DNA of 64,000 bases from Coturnix japonica (GCF_001577835.2 NC_029527.1:1264809-1328808), one strand, 5' to 3'; shown: positions 34,501 through 47,840, numbered from the stretch's first letter. Notes: a model not told the origin generated them from the sequence alone. Made by a program: numbers and translations.

Positions 34501-37500
34501 CACAGTGGCTCTGGAACAAGCCCCTACCTGCTCTTGTCCCAAATCTGTGGCCACTCTGTGTCCATGCCACTGAGCTGTCCCTGTCTGCTTGCAGAGCCGT
34601 GTCCTTCCACCCTGCTGCAGAGGCACATGGCAGACCTGCTCCGCAGCGACCGTGACTTGGCCCCCAGCTTCCTCAACAGTGTCCTCAACCAGCTGAACTG
34701 GGCTTTCTCCGAATTCATTGGCATGATTCAGGAGGTAAGCATGCTCCTGGGCTGCACAACCCTGCATCCAGTGTCCCACAGGGCTCAGGACCTGAATCCC
34801 GGGGCTGGGGGTGCAGCTGTTCCCTAGCACGTAGAGGAACCAGGCTGGGCTGGGATTTGTGGCCCTTCTTTTGGGAAGAGGCCTTGTTAAGCTGTCTCTG
34901 TTTCTTGACAGATCCAGCAGGCTGCAGAGCGCCTGGAAAGGAACTTTGTGGACAGCCGCCAGCTGAAGGTGTGCGCCACGTGCTTCGACCTGTCGGTCAG
35001 CCTGCTCCGGGTGCTGGAGATGACTGTCACCCTGGCCCCCGAGATCTTCCTGGACTGGAATCGCCCATCATCAGAGCTGCTGCTTCGGAGGCTCGCCCAG
35101 GTATTGGCATTTTCAGAAGGAGGTTCCTTAGAGAGGGTGTGAGTGGCTCTGAGCTCCTGGTTTGGGGAGCATCAGCAGAGAGCAGCGCACTGCAGCACAC
35201 CCCTCACCCTGCTGATAGTGCAAAGCTGTGCCCACAGAGCTCAGTGCTTTTTGCATGTGGCTGATGGAAAGTGATGCTGTGCTCAGAGACTGCACAGCTT
35301 GCAGTGAGTGTGTCAAGCCTGGGGCCATTCCTGCTCATCCCACTGGGGTGTGGGTGAGAGCTAATGGTGGTTGATTAAGTGCCTCTGCAGCTGATTCCTG
35401 CAGTGCAGAAATCTCCATCTGTGGTGATGCTCTGTCACACAGAGGAGCACGTTGCTTTTTGTGCTTTTCCTGTGCCTCAGGGCTGGTAGGGCTGTCCCAC
35501 TGCCATCCCCACCCCACTCACACTGCCTTGCCCAGCAGCAGCTGCCAGCTGGCTCTTCATGGGCTGTGGCTGTACCCTCTGCTTCCCGGGAGCTGCATGC
35601 ACAGAAGCAGCTTGGCATCTGTAGGTGGAGTACGGATGTAAGTGCGAGGTGCTGACTTCAGACATTCTCTGCTTCTCCCTGCACAGCTCTTGAACCAGGT
35701 GCTGAACCGTGTGACAGCTGAAAGGAATTTGTTTGACAGAGTGGTCAACCTCCGTCTGCCAGGTGAGTCTGTGCACCAGCTCTCCATCCCTCTGTCCTGT
35801 TGTGAACATGCTGGAAGCCCTTTGACAGCAGGCATGTTGTGGCCAAGGTCATTGCAAAGGAGTGTGATCAGCAGCTGTGTGGCTCTGGCCATCCACAGCA
35901 GAGGTGGCAGCTGAGCTGTGCTTGTGGCAGGTATCTTGCTGGAGAGGTGCACTGACCTGACATGTTCTTCCTGTTCTGCCTGTTAGCAGAGGCAGGCTCC
36001 AGGTGCTGTTATGAGCATCCCCGTATTCACCATAAAACAGCTGGATTTCCCTGCCTGCTTGGCAGAGTGCAGATCACCTTCTCCTGGGCCTTGGAAGAGG
36101 CCGGGATGCTCCATAGGGAGGGCAGTGCCCAAACCTGGGGCTCATTAGTGGGGAAAACTGGTTTTGTGGGAACCCGTGTTCCCTGCAGCCCCCTGTAGAT
36201 TCAGTGTCACAGCATCCTGCCACCAAGGCTGAGAGCAGGCTGCAGGCCCTCCCCACCTGCTGTGCAGCAGCATTGATTCTGCCTTTCACTTTTGCTTCTG
36301 TAGGACTGGAGAGTGTGGACCATTACCCGATCCTCGTAGCTGTGACAGGAATACTGGTCCGGCTGCTGGTGGACACTGATGCTCAGGGGTGAGTGGCTTT
36401 TGATTTCTGAAGTACAGTGTTGCTGCACATGGCATTGCTTTCCCCATGTGTGTACCCTGGGAGGTGCTGCAGGATCAATAGGGGTGTGTAGGGACCGAGG
36501 TGCTTGGAGCATTCAGCACATTGATGGCCTCATGTTGGGGAGCAGGACAGCTCCCCACATCTTTGATGAAAAGCTCTCAGTGGAGCCATGGTTTGGCTCC
36601 ACCATGCCTGTGGGCTTCTCGTTTGTGTGTGCCAGTGCCTGCTTGCATCAGGCTCTGCAAACAGGTTTGTGCTGATGCCCTCTGTGGCCTGGTCCTGCTC
36701 TCACCCAGTGCTGCCCTGCCACCGTGCCCTGTAGCATGCTGTAGGAAGGGGCTCTTATGTCTGCCCTGTGCATCCTGCTTTGGAGAACATGACAATCCAG
36801 GGCTGTGTACAGAGCAGAGCCCCATCTGTCCATGCAGCTTAGCCATGCCGACAGTCTTTCTGCTTCTTCTCTCAAGGACTCAAAGATATACACAAATACA
36901 TCTAATTATATCCTGCTCCCGTGGCTGCTGCACCAGTCACACAGCCCCAAGGGTGACAGTGCCAAGTGCTCAGTGCAGAGTGGCTGCCAGTGGCCTTTCT
37001 GGACTCTGGGTGTGGGTGTGTTTTGTTCTGCCCCAGAATCCTGCTGTGTGGAAAGGGCAAACATCATAAATTTGACACCAGAACTACTTCCTTCCTCCTT
37101 AAGGGAAAGGAGGGGTGTAAAGCAGTTCCCTGTGTGCTGGCAGGACAAGAAGGCCTTCGCCATTCCCTGTCTCTGAAACACATATCCTAGGGCTAAAAGC
37201 TGTTTCTCTGCCCTCCAACCCAGCAAACTTAGGAAGCAGGGTGAAGGCTGTAACCTGCCAGCTCCCAGCCTGCATCTCCCCTTCCTACAAAGCCAGTTGT
37301 GCTTTGGGTTGGTCACAGAAGTGAATGGCACTGTCCCCTGTGTGTGAATACGTACCCACAGCAGCTAGGACTGCACAATGACAAACCAGAGGTTCTGTAC
37401 CCCGTTGTGCAGCTGGGAAGTGATGAGTCTGAGGCTGTTAATAAGGGCTTTGCAGCCACCTCCTTAAGCACTGGAAAGCAGAAGTAAATAAGAAGCAGGG

Positions 37501-40500
37501 TAATGGTGCAAGAAATCATTGTGTCCTTATGGTGGGGCTGGCTGAGCAGGAGAGGCACAAGGTGAGACAGGAGGAAGCCCAGGAAAAAAAATTCTCTAAA
37601 ACAAAATGCTTCTGCATTATTTTGCAAAGCCCAGCAATAATTCTGAGATTGGATATGCCACTGATCTATAAAAGGCAGGCAGGCATTGCAGGGAGGTTGC
37701 TCAGGTCAAATAAGATGTAGAAATACAAAGGCTGAGGACCCCAGAGATCCCCTCGCTCCCCGGCAGCCTCCTGGTACCAATAGCATAACTGTGGGCAGAT
37801 AATGCCAGGGAAGGAGAGCCGAGCACTCGCCTTCCTGCCAGCTCTGAGCTGGGGATCAAGGCTGTGCCCTGCTTACAGGGCGGTTCTGCTCAGCACAGCA
37901 CATTCAGAACCAGCAAACAGGGCTGCAGGACCGGGAGGTGCAGTGGGACTGAGCATGGCCCCATTGGGATCTCTGCCCACAGTCACCCTAATGCAGGGAG
38001 GTGGCACAGCTCAGCAGCAGCTGGCACAGAGCAGGCAGGGGGAGGTGTCCTTTTCCAAGGACGTGAGCAAGAAGATGCTCCTTAGCGTGAAAAAGAAGAA
38101 TTAAACCTTTATTGGGTTGGTTGTGTCCTGCAGGAGATGGCTGCTGTGGGTTGTATTGCTGCAGGGAACCAGCAGCAAGGATTCCATCCCCAGGTTCTGT
38201 CTACCAGAGCTATTTACATCAACCCAAGAGGAGACAGCCCTTCTTTTTCCTTTTCTGCTTGCTTTCAGTGGGGTGAACAGGTAACAGGATGGGCATTCCT
38301 CTTCTGCAGAAGCAATGCCTGGAGGCAGAAATAGGAAGATATTTATTCCAGGTCCAATTTGGCACCTCCCTGATTTCCAGAAATCATTAGCAGAGCAATT
38401 ATACTACATGAGTTTGATCAGAGGAACCTCTCCATAGGAATCACCCAGAACTAGCCATTAACCTGCTGGGTTCCCTGCAGAGAGCTGTGCCCCGGGGGGC
38501 GAGGACAAGGGGCAAAAGGACCTCCTGTAGCCTCCTTGCTCGAGTTGGCTTTGCTGCAGCAGGTGCTGGGGGCTTTGCCCTGGGACAGCACACACAGCAG
38601 GGAGAGCAGGGCTCTGCACAGCGCCCTGGGTGCAGTGGGACACAATCTGATGCCTCAGCTGTGCTGTCCAGCACGGTAGACTCAGCCAGGCATCAAGTCC
38701 TCCTATTACGGCCTCCTGGCACAAAAAGGGCCATTAAGCACAGGAATAGGGAACATTGCCCAGGCTGGGATGTGAGGAGACAATTGATACATGGTGTGTG
38801 TTAGTCCGAAATGCACTGCTCGACTCTGTGGGGATGGCTGTGCTGCTTGCAGTGCTCAGCACCCACACTGCTGAGCCCTGGGTGCTGGCTGGGCAGTCCT
38901 GGCACTGGCAGCAGGGTGAGGAGGAAAACCTTGTGGTGGTACCTCAGCATCCTCTGAGAGCTGCTGGCCTGGGCAAGAGTGGAACCTGAGGACTTTCATG
39001 CTTAGCTTACTCCCAAGGGGTGAGACTTGCAGGTGAGCAGGGTGCAGGATGGAGCCTTCCAGCTCACAACGGGGTCTGTGGTAGAGCTGTTCCAGTCCCC
39101 ACAACAGAGACATGGCAGTGGTGGGCAGCAGCATCACTGATGGTGCTTTCAGTGCCCAGCATCACTAACGGGATGCCCGTGTGCTTTTTGCTTTGCCAGG
39201 CCCTAATGATCATGCCTTGCTTTTATGGGGAGGAAAGGGAAGGTGGGAGCTGAGCCTGGAGCTGCTCTGAATCACTGGGACCATGCCAGGGACCTGGGCA
39301 GCCTTCAGCCAGTATCATCCCCCCGTTTGTCTGCTAAATAATTGAGCAGATTTTCTATTAAGCCTCCTTTGGAGTGAGCTAATGGAGCTGTGTTGGCCAG
39401 ATCTTGTGTAATGATCCTGATGAGAGCAAGCGACAGGGGAAAGGGCAGTGCCCGAAGGTTCTCCGCAGGTATCTGTGTGCGAGGGGTGGCAGTGGGGCTC
39501 TGGTTGGAGGGCTGGGACGTGTGCAGGTGTTCGGTGGGTTTGTTGGCAGCACAGCCCTGGTGGAGCCTGGAGTGCCACCCAAAAGGTGGGGAGGACAGAG
39601 GGAAGCACTGTGGTCACCTGGTTATGGGCTGCTTCACTCACTGCACCCTGGGCAGGGGGTGCACAGGCTGGGGTCTGTTGTGTCCTGTGGACCAGGTTTT
39701 GCTGCGTGTCTCTTTGGAAGTCCAGGAGCGTGGTAAGGGAGGGGCCCAGGTGTACCCAACCCCAGTGGTGGGAGAGTAGGAGAGGATCAAGATGTGGAGC
39801 ATGGCGGATAGATGCTCCTTGATCCTTGCACATCCACGTTGCTGTGCTGTGTGCCAACCCTTGGCGTGGCAGCCAGCCAGGCCAGAGTGATGCAGGTGGC
39901 TGCCAGGAGGTGATGGAGACCAACTGCTGCGTTTCCATCCCTGCCTGTTAGGGAGGCCATGCTCATGGCTGTGCTTTCCCTGGCTGAGATTTGCCATTCA
40001 AGCTGCCTGAAGGGCTGCTTTGAGCATTCCAGCACCTCCCTGGAGCAGCACTGTGGGGCCAAGACCTTTCCTGGCACTAGAACGGTGTGACACACTGTAA
40101 TGGGGTTTTCCTGGGAAACAGGGAGCCCTTGTGACAGCACTGGAACAGCCACATCCACAGCACTGTGGGATGGGGTTGGGCAGCTGCAGGGAGCAGCAGG
40201 CCCATTGCTTTGGGTGGATGGTACCATCCCCTCACTTTAGCACCTCTCTGGAATGCTTTCCCAGAATCTAAGGTGAAGCCTCAGCATGCTGCTGTGGTGC
40301 AGCAGCCAGATCCCTCGGCAGGGGCTGGCTTTGCTCAACACAGAAGCAGAGGCATAGAATTCCCATTATAAGGGGCAAACCTGTATCCTCTTCAGTGGGA
40401 TCCCTGCATGATGGGAGCAGAGCCAGGGGACGGTACCACCACAACTCTGTCCCCAAGGGACAGGACATCACTTTGCAACCCTCCCCACACCAAAGCTCCA

Positions 40501-43500
40501 TACCAGCCCCAGCAGCAGCCAATGTGGCCGCTCAGCATCCCAGTCTCATCAGCAGTGCTGTGCTAACAGGAGGGGACAGCGGGTGTGGGCAGCGAGGGCA
40601 GGGCCGGCAGCAGCTGTCAGTCCCCATCCCTCGCCAAACAGTGGCTGCAGGGCTGATGGCACAGGGCTGCATGAGGTCGGTGTCAGGTGGTGAGCCCGAG
40701 TGCTTTAGGCAGGGCTGACTTTGTGCTGGAAATAAGCTGCTTGTCTCTGTGCTGGAAGAGTGGAAGGACAGGCAAGAGTTGTGCTCTCATGGTGACTGTG
40801 CAGGGGTGGTGGTGTCCCTCTGTGTGGTCCCGTGTCCTTCTGTGGTTCCCCCAGACCATTAGGGGAGACTTTGCTGTGTCAGGGCTGTCCTGCTCCAGAG
40901 CAAGCAGCAATCCCACCCCTCGGAATACTGCTGGGTCCTGAATGTGCTGTGTGCCACTGGTGCTGCCCCCTCCCCATCTCACAGATGTCACCTCCTGGGG
41001 ACAGAGTCTCCCCAGCCCTCAACACTGCGTGTCACATCAGCCCAGTGCAGATCATGGGGGTCCTGCAGCCCCCAGCCCGACCACCCCACTGTGAGGGCAA
41101 GGAGACACACAGCCCAGCATGAGCTTAAAAAAATAGGCATTTTTTATTCAAATGTAACTGGAGAGTGACGGCCCGAGAGAGCATTACTCACATTTATCGA
41201 CAGGCTCATTAGATTACTGCCTCAATAGCTGTGCTCGAGCAGCGCACGTCCATCTCAAGGAGAAGCAGCGAGCGCGGGCGGTGCGGGAGACCTCAGCGTC
41301 CTTGGTGGCACGGGGAGCTGCGAGCAGCGCTGTGTCAGTCACCTCCTGGTGCCCAACATCACTATGTACAGCTTCGGGGGTGTTGAGAGGCAAAAGCATG
41401 CGATGTTTGCTTGGCTGGGTGCTGAGCCCCTTCTTCCCCATGCTGTCCCCCAGTGGATGTGTGGGGCCACAGGACCACGCTCCCTCCATTCCAAGTGGCT
41501 GGGGACAGTGGCGTGGCCATCCCTGAGAGCCCCTGAGGACAGCACTGGGGGGTCTGGGTTGGGAGCACTGGGCTGGATCTTGCACACCCACGGCCACAGC
41601 CCCGGCATCACTGCTGCCCAGACAGAGCAGGGATCGCAGGCATGCAGAGTCCTTCAGTGCTGCCCTTGTGCTGGCGGCTGAAGCAGTACAGGTGCTGCTG
41701 AACCTCCCCTTTCTCGTAGTCAGGCTGAGCACTGGGGCTCGGTGCTGCTCTGAGCAGGAGGAGAATGGCTCAGCCCTACTACGACACGATGGGGGTGTCC
41801 GAAAAGACGGAGCTGATGGACTCGGTGTCTGAGCGCAGCTGCAGCACCTTGGGGTGCCTGCTGTCTGTGAGGGCCTCACCGGGCACCGGGCGCTCCTTGC
41901 CATCCAGCGCCTCGCGGGCGGGCTCCAGGAAGGCCACGTGCTTGCTGGCCCTGCGGCTGGGCCCATCGGTGGCGGGCGGCGTGGTGCTGAGGATGGAGGA
42001 CTGTGCGCTGCACTCCTGCGGCGGGCTGGGGGGGGCCGTCCTGCAGCACGGCGGGCAGCGGCACGGCGTCACAAACAGGTAGACGAGCACCAGCAGCAGG
42101 CTGACGATGCAGCCCAGCAGCGTGGTCAGGCCGGTGCTGAAGGCCTCCCCATCCGGCTTGGAGTAATGCACCGTCACATTGACCTCGCACAGCCGGCTGA
42201 CGTTGCGGGGGCCGCTGATGGCCAAGCAGACGTAGATCCCCGAGTGCCAGGGCCGGGCGGCTGCGATGCGCAGGCTGCCGTTGTGGAACACCTCGACGGA
42301 GCGGTTGGCGTTCCCTGGGGGCCGGACGGGCTCGTGGTGCGGCAGGATCCACATGTAGGCGGCGTGGGGCAGGCTGGCGTTGCAGGCCAGCAGCAGCACC
42401 CGGCCCACCGTCACCGGGAAGGGAATGGGCTGCGCGGGGTCTGGCTCGGCAGAGCAGTTCTCAAACAGGTGGCTGTACTTGAGCAGCTTGATCAGGGAGC
42501 GCGGCACGGCGTCGGACACCTTGCAGGTGTGCTCCTCAAAGAAATCCCGCACCGAGCTGAACCCCCGCTGCCTCCAGTGCTGCAGCATCAGGTAGAGCGG
42601 GCAGCTGCAGCGCACGGGGTTGTTGTGCAGGTACAGGCCGTTGCGAATGTGCTCGGGCAGCGCCGCCAGCTCCTCCACGGGCAGGTTGTGCAGGCGGTTG
42701 GACGACAGGTCCAGCGTGCGCAGGCTGAAGTTGCCCAGGCCTTGCACGGCGTGGAAGGGGAAGGAGGTGAGGTTGTTCCAGCTCAGGTACACCTTGCGCA
42801 GCCCGCTCAGCCTGGCGAAGGCGTTCTCGTCCACGCGCGCGATGCGGTTGTTGTAGAGCAGCAGCTCCTCCAGGCTCACCAGCTCCTCGAAGTAGTGCGT
42901 CTCGACGGCTCGCAGCCGGTTGGAGGACATGTCGAGGTGCCGCAGGCGGGACGCGTTGTGGAAGGAGCGCGGGGACAGCTCGGCGATGTGGTTGTGTCCG
43001 ACGTGCAGCGCCTCGAGGTGCGGCAGCGCGGCCAGCCAGCCGTCCTGCAGCCGGCTCAGCGCGTTGTGGCTCAGGTCCAGCGTGGTGGCGGTGGGCGGCA
43101 GCGCGTGGGGCACCCGCTGCAGGGTCTGCCGGCTGCAGCTCAGCACGTCGGAGGTGCAGATACACGCGGGGGGGCAGCCGCGGGGCGGCGCGGGGCGAGC
43201 GGGGCGCAGCTGGAGCAGCAGCAGCAGCAGCCACAGCTCCGCGGGCGCACACGGGGCCATGGCGATGCTCGGGGCTCGGCGGGGCCGCGCCGCCCTACCG
43301 GGTGCTGCCGGATCCCGGGGCCGGAGCGGAGCTAAGGGGCGCCATGGCCCCTCACGCGGAGCCGCGCACCCGCTCCCCGCATCCAGCCGCGATGCTCCGG
43401 TTCTCACCCAACGCGTCCCCGCAGCGCCAAGTTTCTCAGGGCTCGGCCCCGCGCATCCCCTCGCCCCGCCGCCTCCCGGGTGGCACCTCCCGGCGGCCGC

Positions 43501-45364
43501 CCGCTCGCCCCTATTTACGTGCTGGCGATGCGCAGCGTGGGGGCCGGCCGGGAGCCCATTGGTCCCGGAGCGGGGAGTGGTGGCCGCGGTGGCCGGGCTG
43601 CTCGGCGCGTCCCTCCCTCGTGTCGCGGTGCGGGGGCGGAGCGGGGGCTCGTCCCGGGGATCGTTTCCGAGACCCTCTGCCGTGCGCAGCCTCCGGCAGC
43701 GGCAGCCGCTGCGCCGCGCTGAGCTCCCGCACTACGGCGTGTCCGTCCCTCGCTGCCCTTGTCCCGCTCAGCCCCGGGTGAGCCGGCAGGGACCCCCCGG
43801 CACCATCCTTGGGGGCGGGCTGAGCCCAGGGATCGCAGTGGAGCAGAGGGTGCTGGTAGCGGTGCTGAAGGACGCGCAGGAATGTCATTGCCGGCTCCTG
43901 GGCTCTTCAGTGGGAAGCGGAGAGCGGGGCTGGGGAATTGGTTTCCATTAGGGCAGCATAAAGCTCGTTTAGCCGCTGTGGCTGCTGGGCCCTGAGGGGC
44001 TGTTAACCCACTGCTCCCCAGCGCGGCTCAGCTGGAGACGGAGATGGAGACTGCAATGCCCAGCTCTGCCCTTGTTGGAGGTGGCCGTGGGGCTGCGGCA
44101 CAGGGCAGGTGCCCGATGGAGGCAGAGCTGGGGGCTCTGGATGCCACACTGTGCCCTCCCTCTGTCCAGGCCATCTCTGCTGATGGATGAATCCTGGAGA
44201 GCCACAGCAGCTCCCTCCCTCCTCCTGCCAGGGCACTGACATGTCGTGGTGACACCACATGCTGTTCCTGGGGTGCAGATGTGCTTCAGTCCAGGGCTGC
44301 TGTGCGTGCCCAGTGCTGTGCCCTCACCCTGCAGTGCTGGTTCCAGCTGCTTCAACCACCCTGCAGGTGCAACCTCAGCAAATGCCAATGCAGCACATTG
44401 ATCTGGGGTCCTGCAGCACATCCCCAGTGGGATTGTAGTGAGGAGGAGGAGGAGGAGGAGGAATGCCCTTTGGCTGCCTTGGTGTGTGTTGGGGCCTCCT
44501 GAGGACTGGGGGCTCCCACCATGATGCATTTGCTCCTGCAGAACAGGCCGGCTGTGTGCGTGGTGCTGGAGCAGAGCCATGACTGTGTCCAGGGACATGG
44601 GGATATGGGCAGATCCTGACTGTGTCCGTCCCTTTGCAGGGCTGAGCGTGCGACTGCGGTGCTGCTGGCAGACCCCTGCTTCCAGCTGCGCTCCATCCAG
44701 TACCTGCTGGGCCATGCGGAACCTGCAGCCATGGCAGCAGCTGCTTCGGCCACGGAGAAACGCCACTTCTCCCTGAGCACATGTGAGTGATGCGCCGGGC
44801 TGGGGCAGGGGCTGCTGGGTCTGTGGGCAGCACTGGGCACGAAGCAGCCCCGGCACCTTGGCACCGCTCAGCTCAGCGCACACATACGGTTCTGCCCCCA
44901 GACACGGAGTACATCAGTGCTGAGGAGCTGTCCAAGGTGGACAAGATGCTGAGCCACCTGAGCGAGGAGTCCAAGCAGGCGGCTGCCACCACGCTGGTGA
45001 GTGTCCTCCCTTCCCATCCTCGACTGCAGCCCCGGCACCGCTGCCCCCAGCTCTGTGTGCCTCTGCCAACCACCCCTCTGCCCCCCACAGCCCACCAGCG
45101 AGGAGGATCTGTGCCCCATCTGCTACGCACACCCCATCTCTGCCATCTTCCGGCCCTGCTCCCACAAGTCCTGCAAGTGAGTATGAGTAGCTCCTGCTGG
45201 CCCCAGCTCCCCACAGCATTTGGGATTCAGGAGTTCTTACGCTCTTCTTCCCCTCCTGTCCCAGAGCCTGCATCAACCAGCACCTGATGAACAACAAGGA
45301 CTGCTTCTTCTGCAAGGCCACCATCACAGGGGTGGATGACTTCACCAAGCCGGCCAGCTCCTAG
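7503..45364 (+). CDS. RNF123: E3 ubiquitin ligase RNF123 (KPC1)
   Basis: Catalytic subunit of the KPC ubiquitin ligase, known to act with UBAC1 (KPC2) on cytoplasmic p27Kip1 and in NF-kB p105 processing. Coding exons: 7503-7584, 8389-8473, 10713-10792, 11075-11172, 11668-11722, 12039-12124, 12495-12581, 13061-13128, 13992-14117, 14794-14908, 15329-15433, 15564-15689, 16284-16376, 16572-16645, 17129-17246, 17641-17740, 18193-18254, 19035-19106, 19588-19708, 20453-20554, 21843-21949, 22413-22611, 23140-23285, 23476-23559, 24327-24434, 25116-25293, 26277-26351, 28937-29024, 29274-29361, 29476-29560, 34595-34734, 34912-35100, 35687-35762, 36304-36388, 44640-44782, 44902-44996, 45091-45176, 45265-45364. 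Phases agree throughout and give 1308 residues (human 1314). The SPRY domain covers roughly residues 83-260. The RING is C3HC4: C1255, C1258, C1270, H1272, C1275, C1278, C1289, C1292. The start MTSRGAG matches human MASKGAG. Two introns carry U12 signals. Intron 35 hosts AMIGO3 on the other strand. Confidence 0.95.
8362..8382. repeat. Run of 21 T before an RNF123 acceptor
   Basis: A pure T run that doubles as the polypyrimidine tract of the acceptor at 8387-8388. It may be the tail of an old insertion, but nothing recognisable lies beside it. Length variation here could affect splicing of the second coding exon. Confidence 0.7.
14118..14793 (+). other. RNF123: U12-type AT-AC intron of RNF123
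   Basis: No GT donor near the end of the exon at 14117 gives the conserved protein. The intron instead begins ATATCCTTT, the textbook U12 donor of the AT-AC class, and ends CCCAC at 14789-14793. CCTTAAC at 14777-14783 fits the U12 branch site, about ten bases before the end. Joining 14117 to 14794 restores Arg-Tyr-Pro-Val-Glu-Gly-Tyr-Arg-Pro, matching human RYPVAGYRP. This intron is removed by the minor spliceosome. Confidence 0.88.
16646..17128 (+). other. RNF123: U12-type GT-AG intron of RNF123
   Basis: The intron starts GTATCCTTT, a full U12 donor match, and has ttcctttaac at 17109-17118 just before the AG at 17127-17128, close to the U12 branch consensus TTCCTTAAC. Joining 16645 to 17129 gives Ser-Asn-Val-Leu-Phe-Asp-Val-Leu, as in human. 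It is a second minor-class intron in the same gene. Confidence 0.8.
18423..18450. mobile_element. Possible CR1 3'-terminal remnant
   Basis: The text 'catggaatcacagaatcatagat' resembles the octamer repeats that end CR1 elements, read in reverse. The following sequence is too diverged to extend the call. It lies in the RNF123 intron before 19035. Confidence 0.35.
21433..21560 (-). mobile_element. Short CR1 LINE 3' end
   Basis: Starts with the reversed CR1 tail (catagaattgtagaatcac) and continues 'ggctggaaaagacctt', 'aaagatcatcgagtccaacc', which is the hallmark CR1 3' end. About 130 bases long, in the RNF123 intron between 20554 and 21843. It is better preserved than the other CR1 pieces here, so probably younger. 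Confidence 0.88.
27925..28840 (-). mobile_element. CR1 LINE fragment in the RNF123 intron before exon 28937
   Basis: CR1 3' wording in reverse orientation: 'ggagaggatctcaggagg', 'gctgctcagggcttta', 'cttcacaacacagagcctctc', later 'ttggcatcatttaccaag'. It ends about 100 bases before the next coding exon. Strongly diverged and truncated at both ends. Borders are approximate. Confidence 0.75.
29561..34594 (+). other. Large RNF123 intron without recognisable genes
   Basis: Five kilobases between exons ending 29560 and starting 34595. I read it on both strands and found no conserved exon, RNA gene or clear mobile element. Between about 31500 and 32200 the sequence is AT- and pyrimidine-rich, unlike its surroundings, possibly an old unrecognised insertion. 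Short open frames here have no familiar protein content. Confidence 0.6.
36389..41142 (+). other. Left half of RNF123 intron 35, no gene seen
   Basis: Intronic DNA between the exon ending 36388 and the AMIGO3 3' end. No coding exon, repeat or RNA gene was recognised. A minus-strand AATAAA at 38113-38108 could be a distal poly(A) signal for AMIGO3 but lies 3 kb beyond the nearer one. From about 38450 to 41100 the GC content is higher and the sequence is low in repeats. Confidence 0.5.
41143..41148 (-). terminator. AMIGO3: Poly(A) signal AATAAA of AMIGO3
   Basis: AATAAA on the minus strand, about 630 bases after the AMIGO3 stop at 41779. It is the first canonical signal downstream, and it marks a 3' UTR of about 650 bases lying inside the RNF123 intron. 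Confidence 0.6.
41779..43260 (-). CDS. AMIGO3: AMIGO3 adhesion protein, single coding exon
   Basis: Type I membrane protein of the AMIGO family, which mediates cell adhesion in the nervous system. The reading frame has 493 residues (human about 504). I chose the ATG at 43260 (context GCCATGG) because it gives a signal peptide (Leu-rich, residues 9-18, cleavage near 28). The frame is open further upstream to 43407, but without family similarity. An LRR N-cap (CPPACIC, residues 29-35) is followed by about six leucine-rich repeats, an LRR C-cap (CSCPLYL near 219-225), one Ig domain (Cys near 293 and 345), a membrane segment at about 377-399 and a cytoplasmic tail with the conserved end [17 protein letters not shown]. 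Several N-glycosylation sites (such as NFS, NAS, NRS, NGS, NVS, NVT) are visible. The gene lies antisense within intron 35 of RNF123, as in mammals. Confidence 0.95.
   Translation of the reverse strand: MAPCAPAELWLLLLLLQLRPARPAPPRGCPPACICTSDVLSCSRQTLQRVPHALPPTATTLDLSHNALSRLQDGWLAALPHLEALHVGHNHIAELSPRSFHNASRLRHLDMSSNRLRAVETHYFEELVSLEELLLYNNRIARVDENAFARLSGLRKVYLSWNNLTSFPFHAVQGLGNFSLRTLDLSSNRLHNLPVEELAALPEHIRNGLYLHNNPVRCSCPLYLMLQHWRQRGFSSVRDFFEEHTCKVSDAVPRSLIKLLKYSHLFENCSAEPDPAQPIPFPVTVGRVLLLACNASLPHAAYMWILPHHEPVRPPGNANRSVEVFHNGSLRIAAARPWHSGIYVCLAISGPRNVSRLCEVNVTVHYSKPDGEAFSTGLTTLLGCIVSLLLVLVYLFVTPCRCPPCCRTAPPSPPQECSAQSSILSTTPPATDGPSRRASKHVAFLEPAREALDGKERPVPGEALTDSRHPKVLQLRSDTESISSVFSDTPIVS
41850..43800. 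promoter_or_regulatory. CpG-rich island over AMIGO3 and its promoter
   Basis: CpG density is very high across the whole AMIGO3 coding exon and about 500 bases upstream (43260-43760), where its promoter must lie. GC boxes (ggggcgg and reverse) occur at 43620-43650. The high GC also keeps the opposite strand open for almost 500 codons, which is a shadow. From 43800 to 44639 is the remaining intron, with nothing else recognised except a GGA repeat. Confidence 0.55.
44440..44462. repeat. (GGA)n microsatellite
   Basis: About seven and a half GGA units on the plus strand, 180 bases before the next RNF123 exon. Purine-rich runs of this kind can act as splicing enhancers, but no such role is shown here. 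Confidence 0.85.
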
Positions 45365-45559
45365 CGCCCGGCCCTGCACGTGGGTCTGTCCCTAACACAG
45401 GACGGGGGCTGCAGGGAGGGAGGGGCCGTTCTCAGGGAGGGGAGCGTGAGGCCTCGTCCCCACAGCAGCCCCACGTGTGGTGAGTGCTGCCTGGGGCCGC
45501 TGTGTGTTTGGGCTCTGTGACTTCGCCCCTGGCTGGGGGCTGACTTCATGAAATGCAGC

Positions 45560-45565
45560 ATTAAA
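45560..45565 (+). terminator. RNF123: Poly(A) signal ATTAAA of RNF123
   Basis: ATTAAA variant signal about 195 bases after the RNF123 stop at 45364. GMPPB's own signal on the other strand is only about 110 bases away, so the two transcripts converge closely. Confidence 0.6.
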
Positions 45566-45673
45566 TTATTCTTCCTTACACGGTGCCCTGAGATGTAGGG
45601 AGGGAAAGCTGAGCCGGCTCTGGGGGCTCCGCTGCGCACAGATGATGCTCAGAGGTAGATGGAAATATAAATA

Positions 45674-45679
45674 TTTAAT
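45674..45679 (-). terminator. GMPPB: Poly(A) signal ATTAAA of GMPPB
   Basis: ATTAAA on the minus strand about 31 bases after the GMPPB stop at 45710, giving a very short 3' UTR. Confidence 0.6.
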
Positions 45680-45709
45680 CTAAACAGAGCCAGGAGGGCA
45701 CAGCGGGCG

Positions 45710-47691
<1,982 letters not shown>

Positions 47692-47840
47692 CCCCGACAC
47701 GCAGCGACACGTCAGCGCCGCGCGGAGCAACGCGTCACCGCCGGGACCGACCCACGTCCCCACCCGACGGGAGGCGGAACCGTCCGTGCTCCACCCAGCG
47801 GGAGGCGGAGCCGCCATCCCCCCCCAACCCGCCCCGCGGA
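47692..47840 (-). promoter_or_regulatory. GMPPB: Compact GMPPB promoter
   Basis: Only about 180 bases separate the GMPPB start codon from the poly(A) signal of the upstream IP6K1 gene. The stretch is CpG-rich and holds two near-copies of a ggaggcgga(g/a)cc word at about 47770 and 47800, possible GC-box-type sites. The promoter must lie here or overlap the IP6K1 3' UTR. Confidence 0.45.

Noticed and set aside
41854-43335. Open frame of 493 codons on the plus strand
   Set aside because: It is the exact antisense of AMIGO3. High GC and lack of T-rich codons keep it open, and the translation is low-complexity Ala/Gly/Val/Gln without domains.
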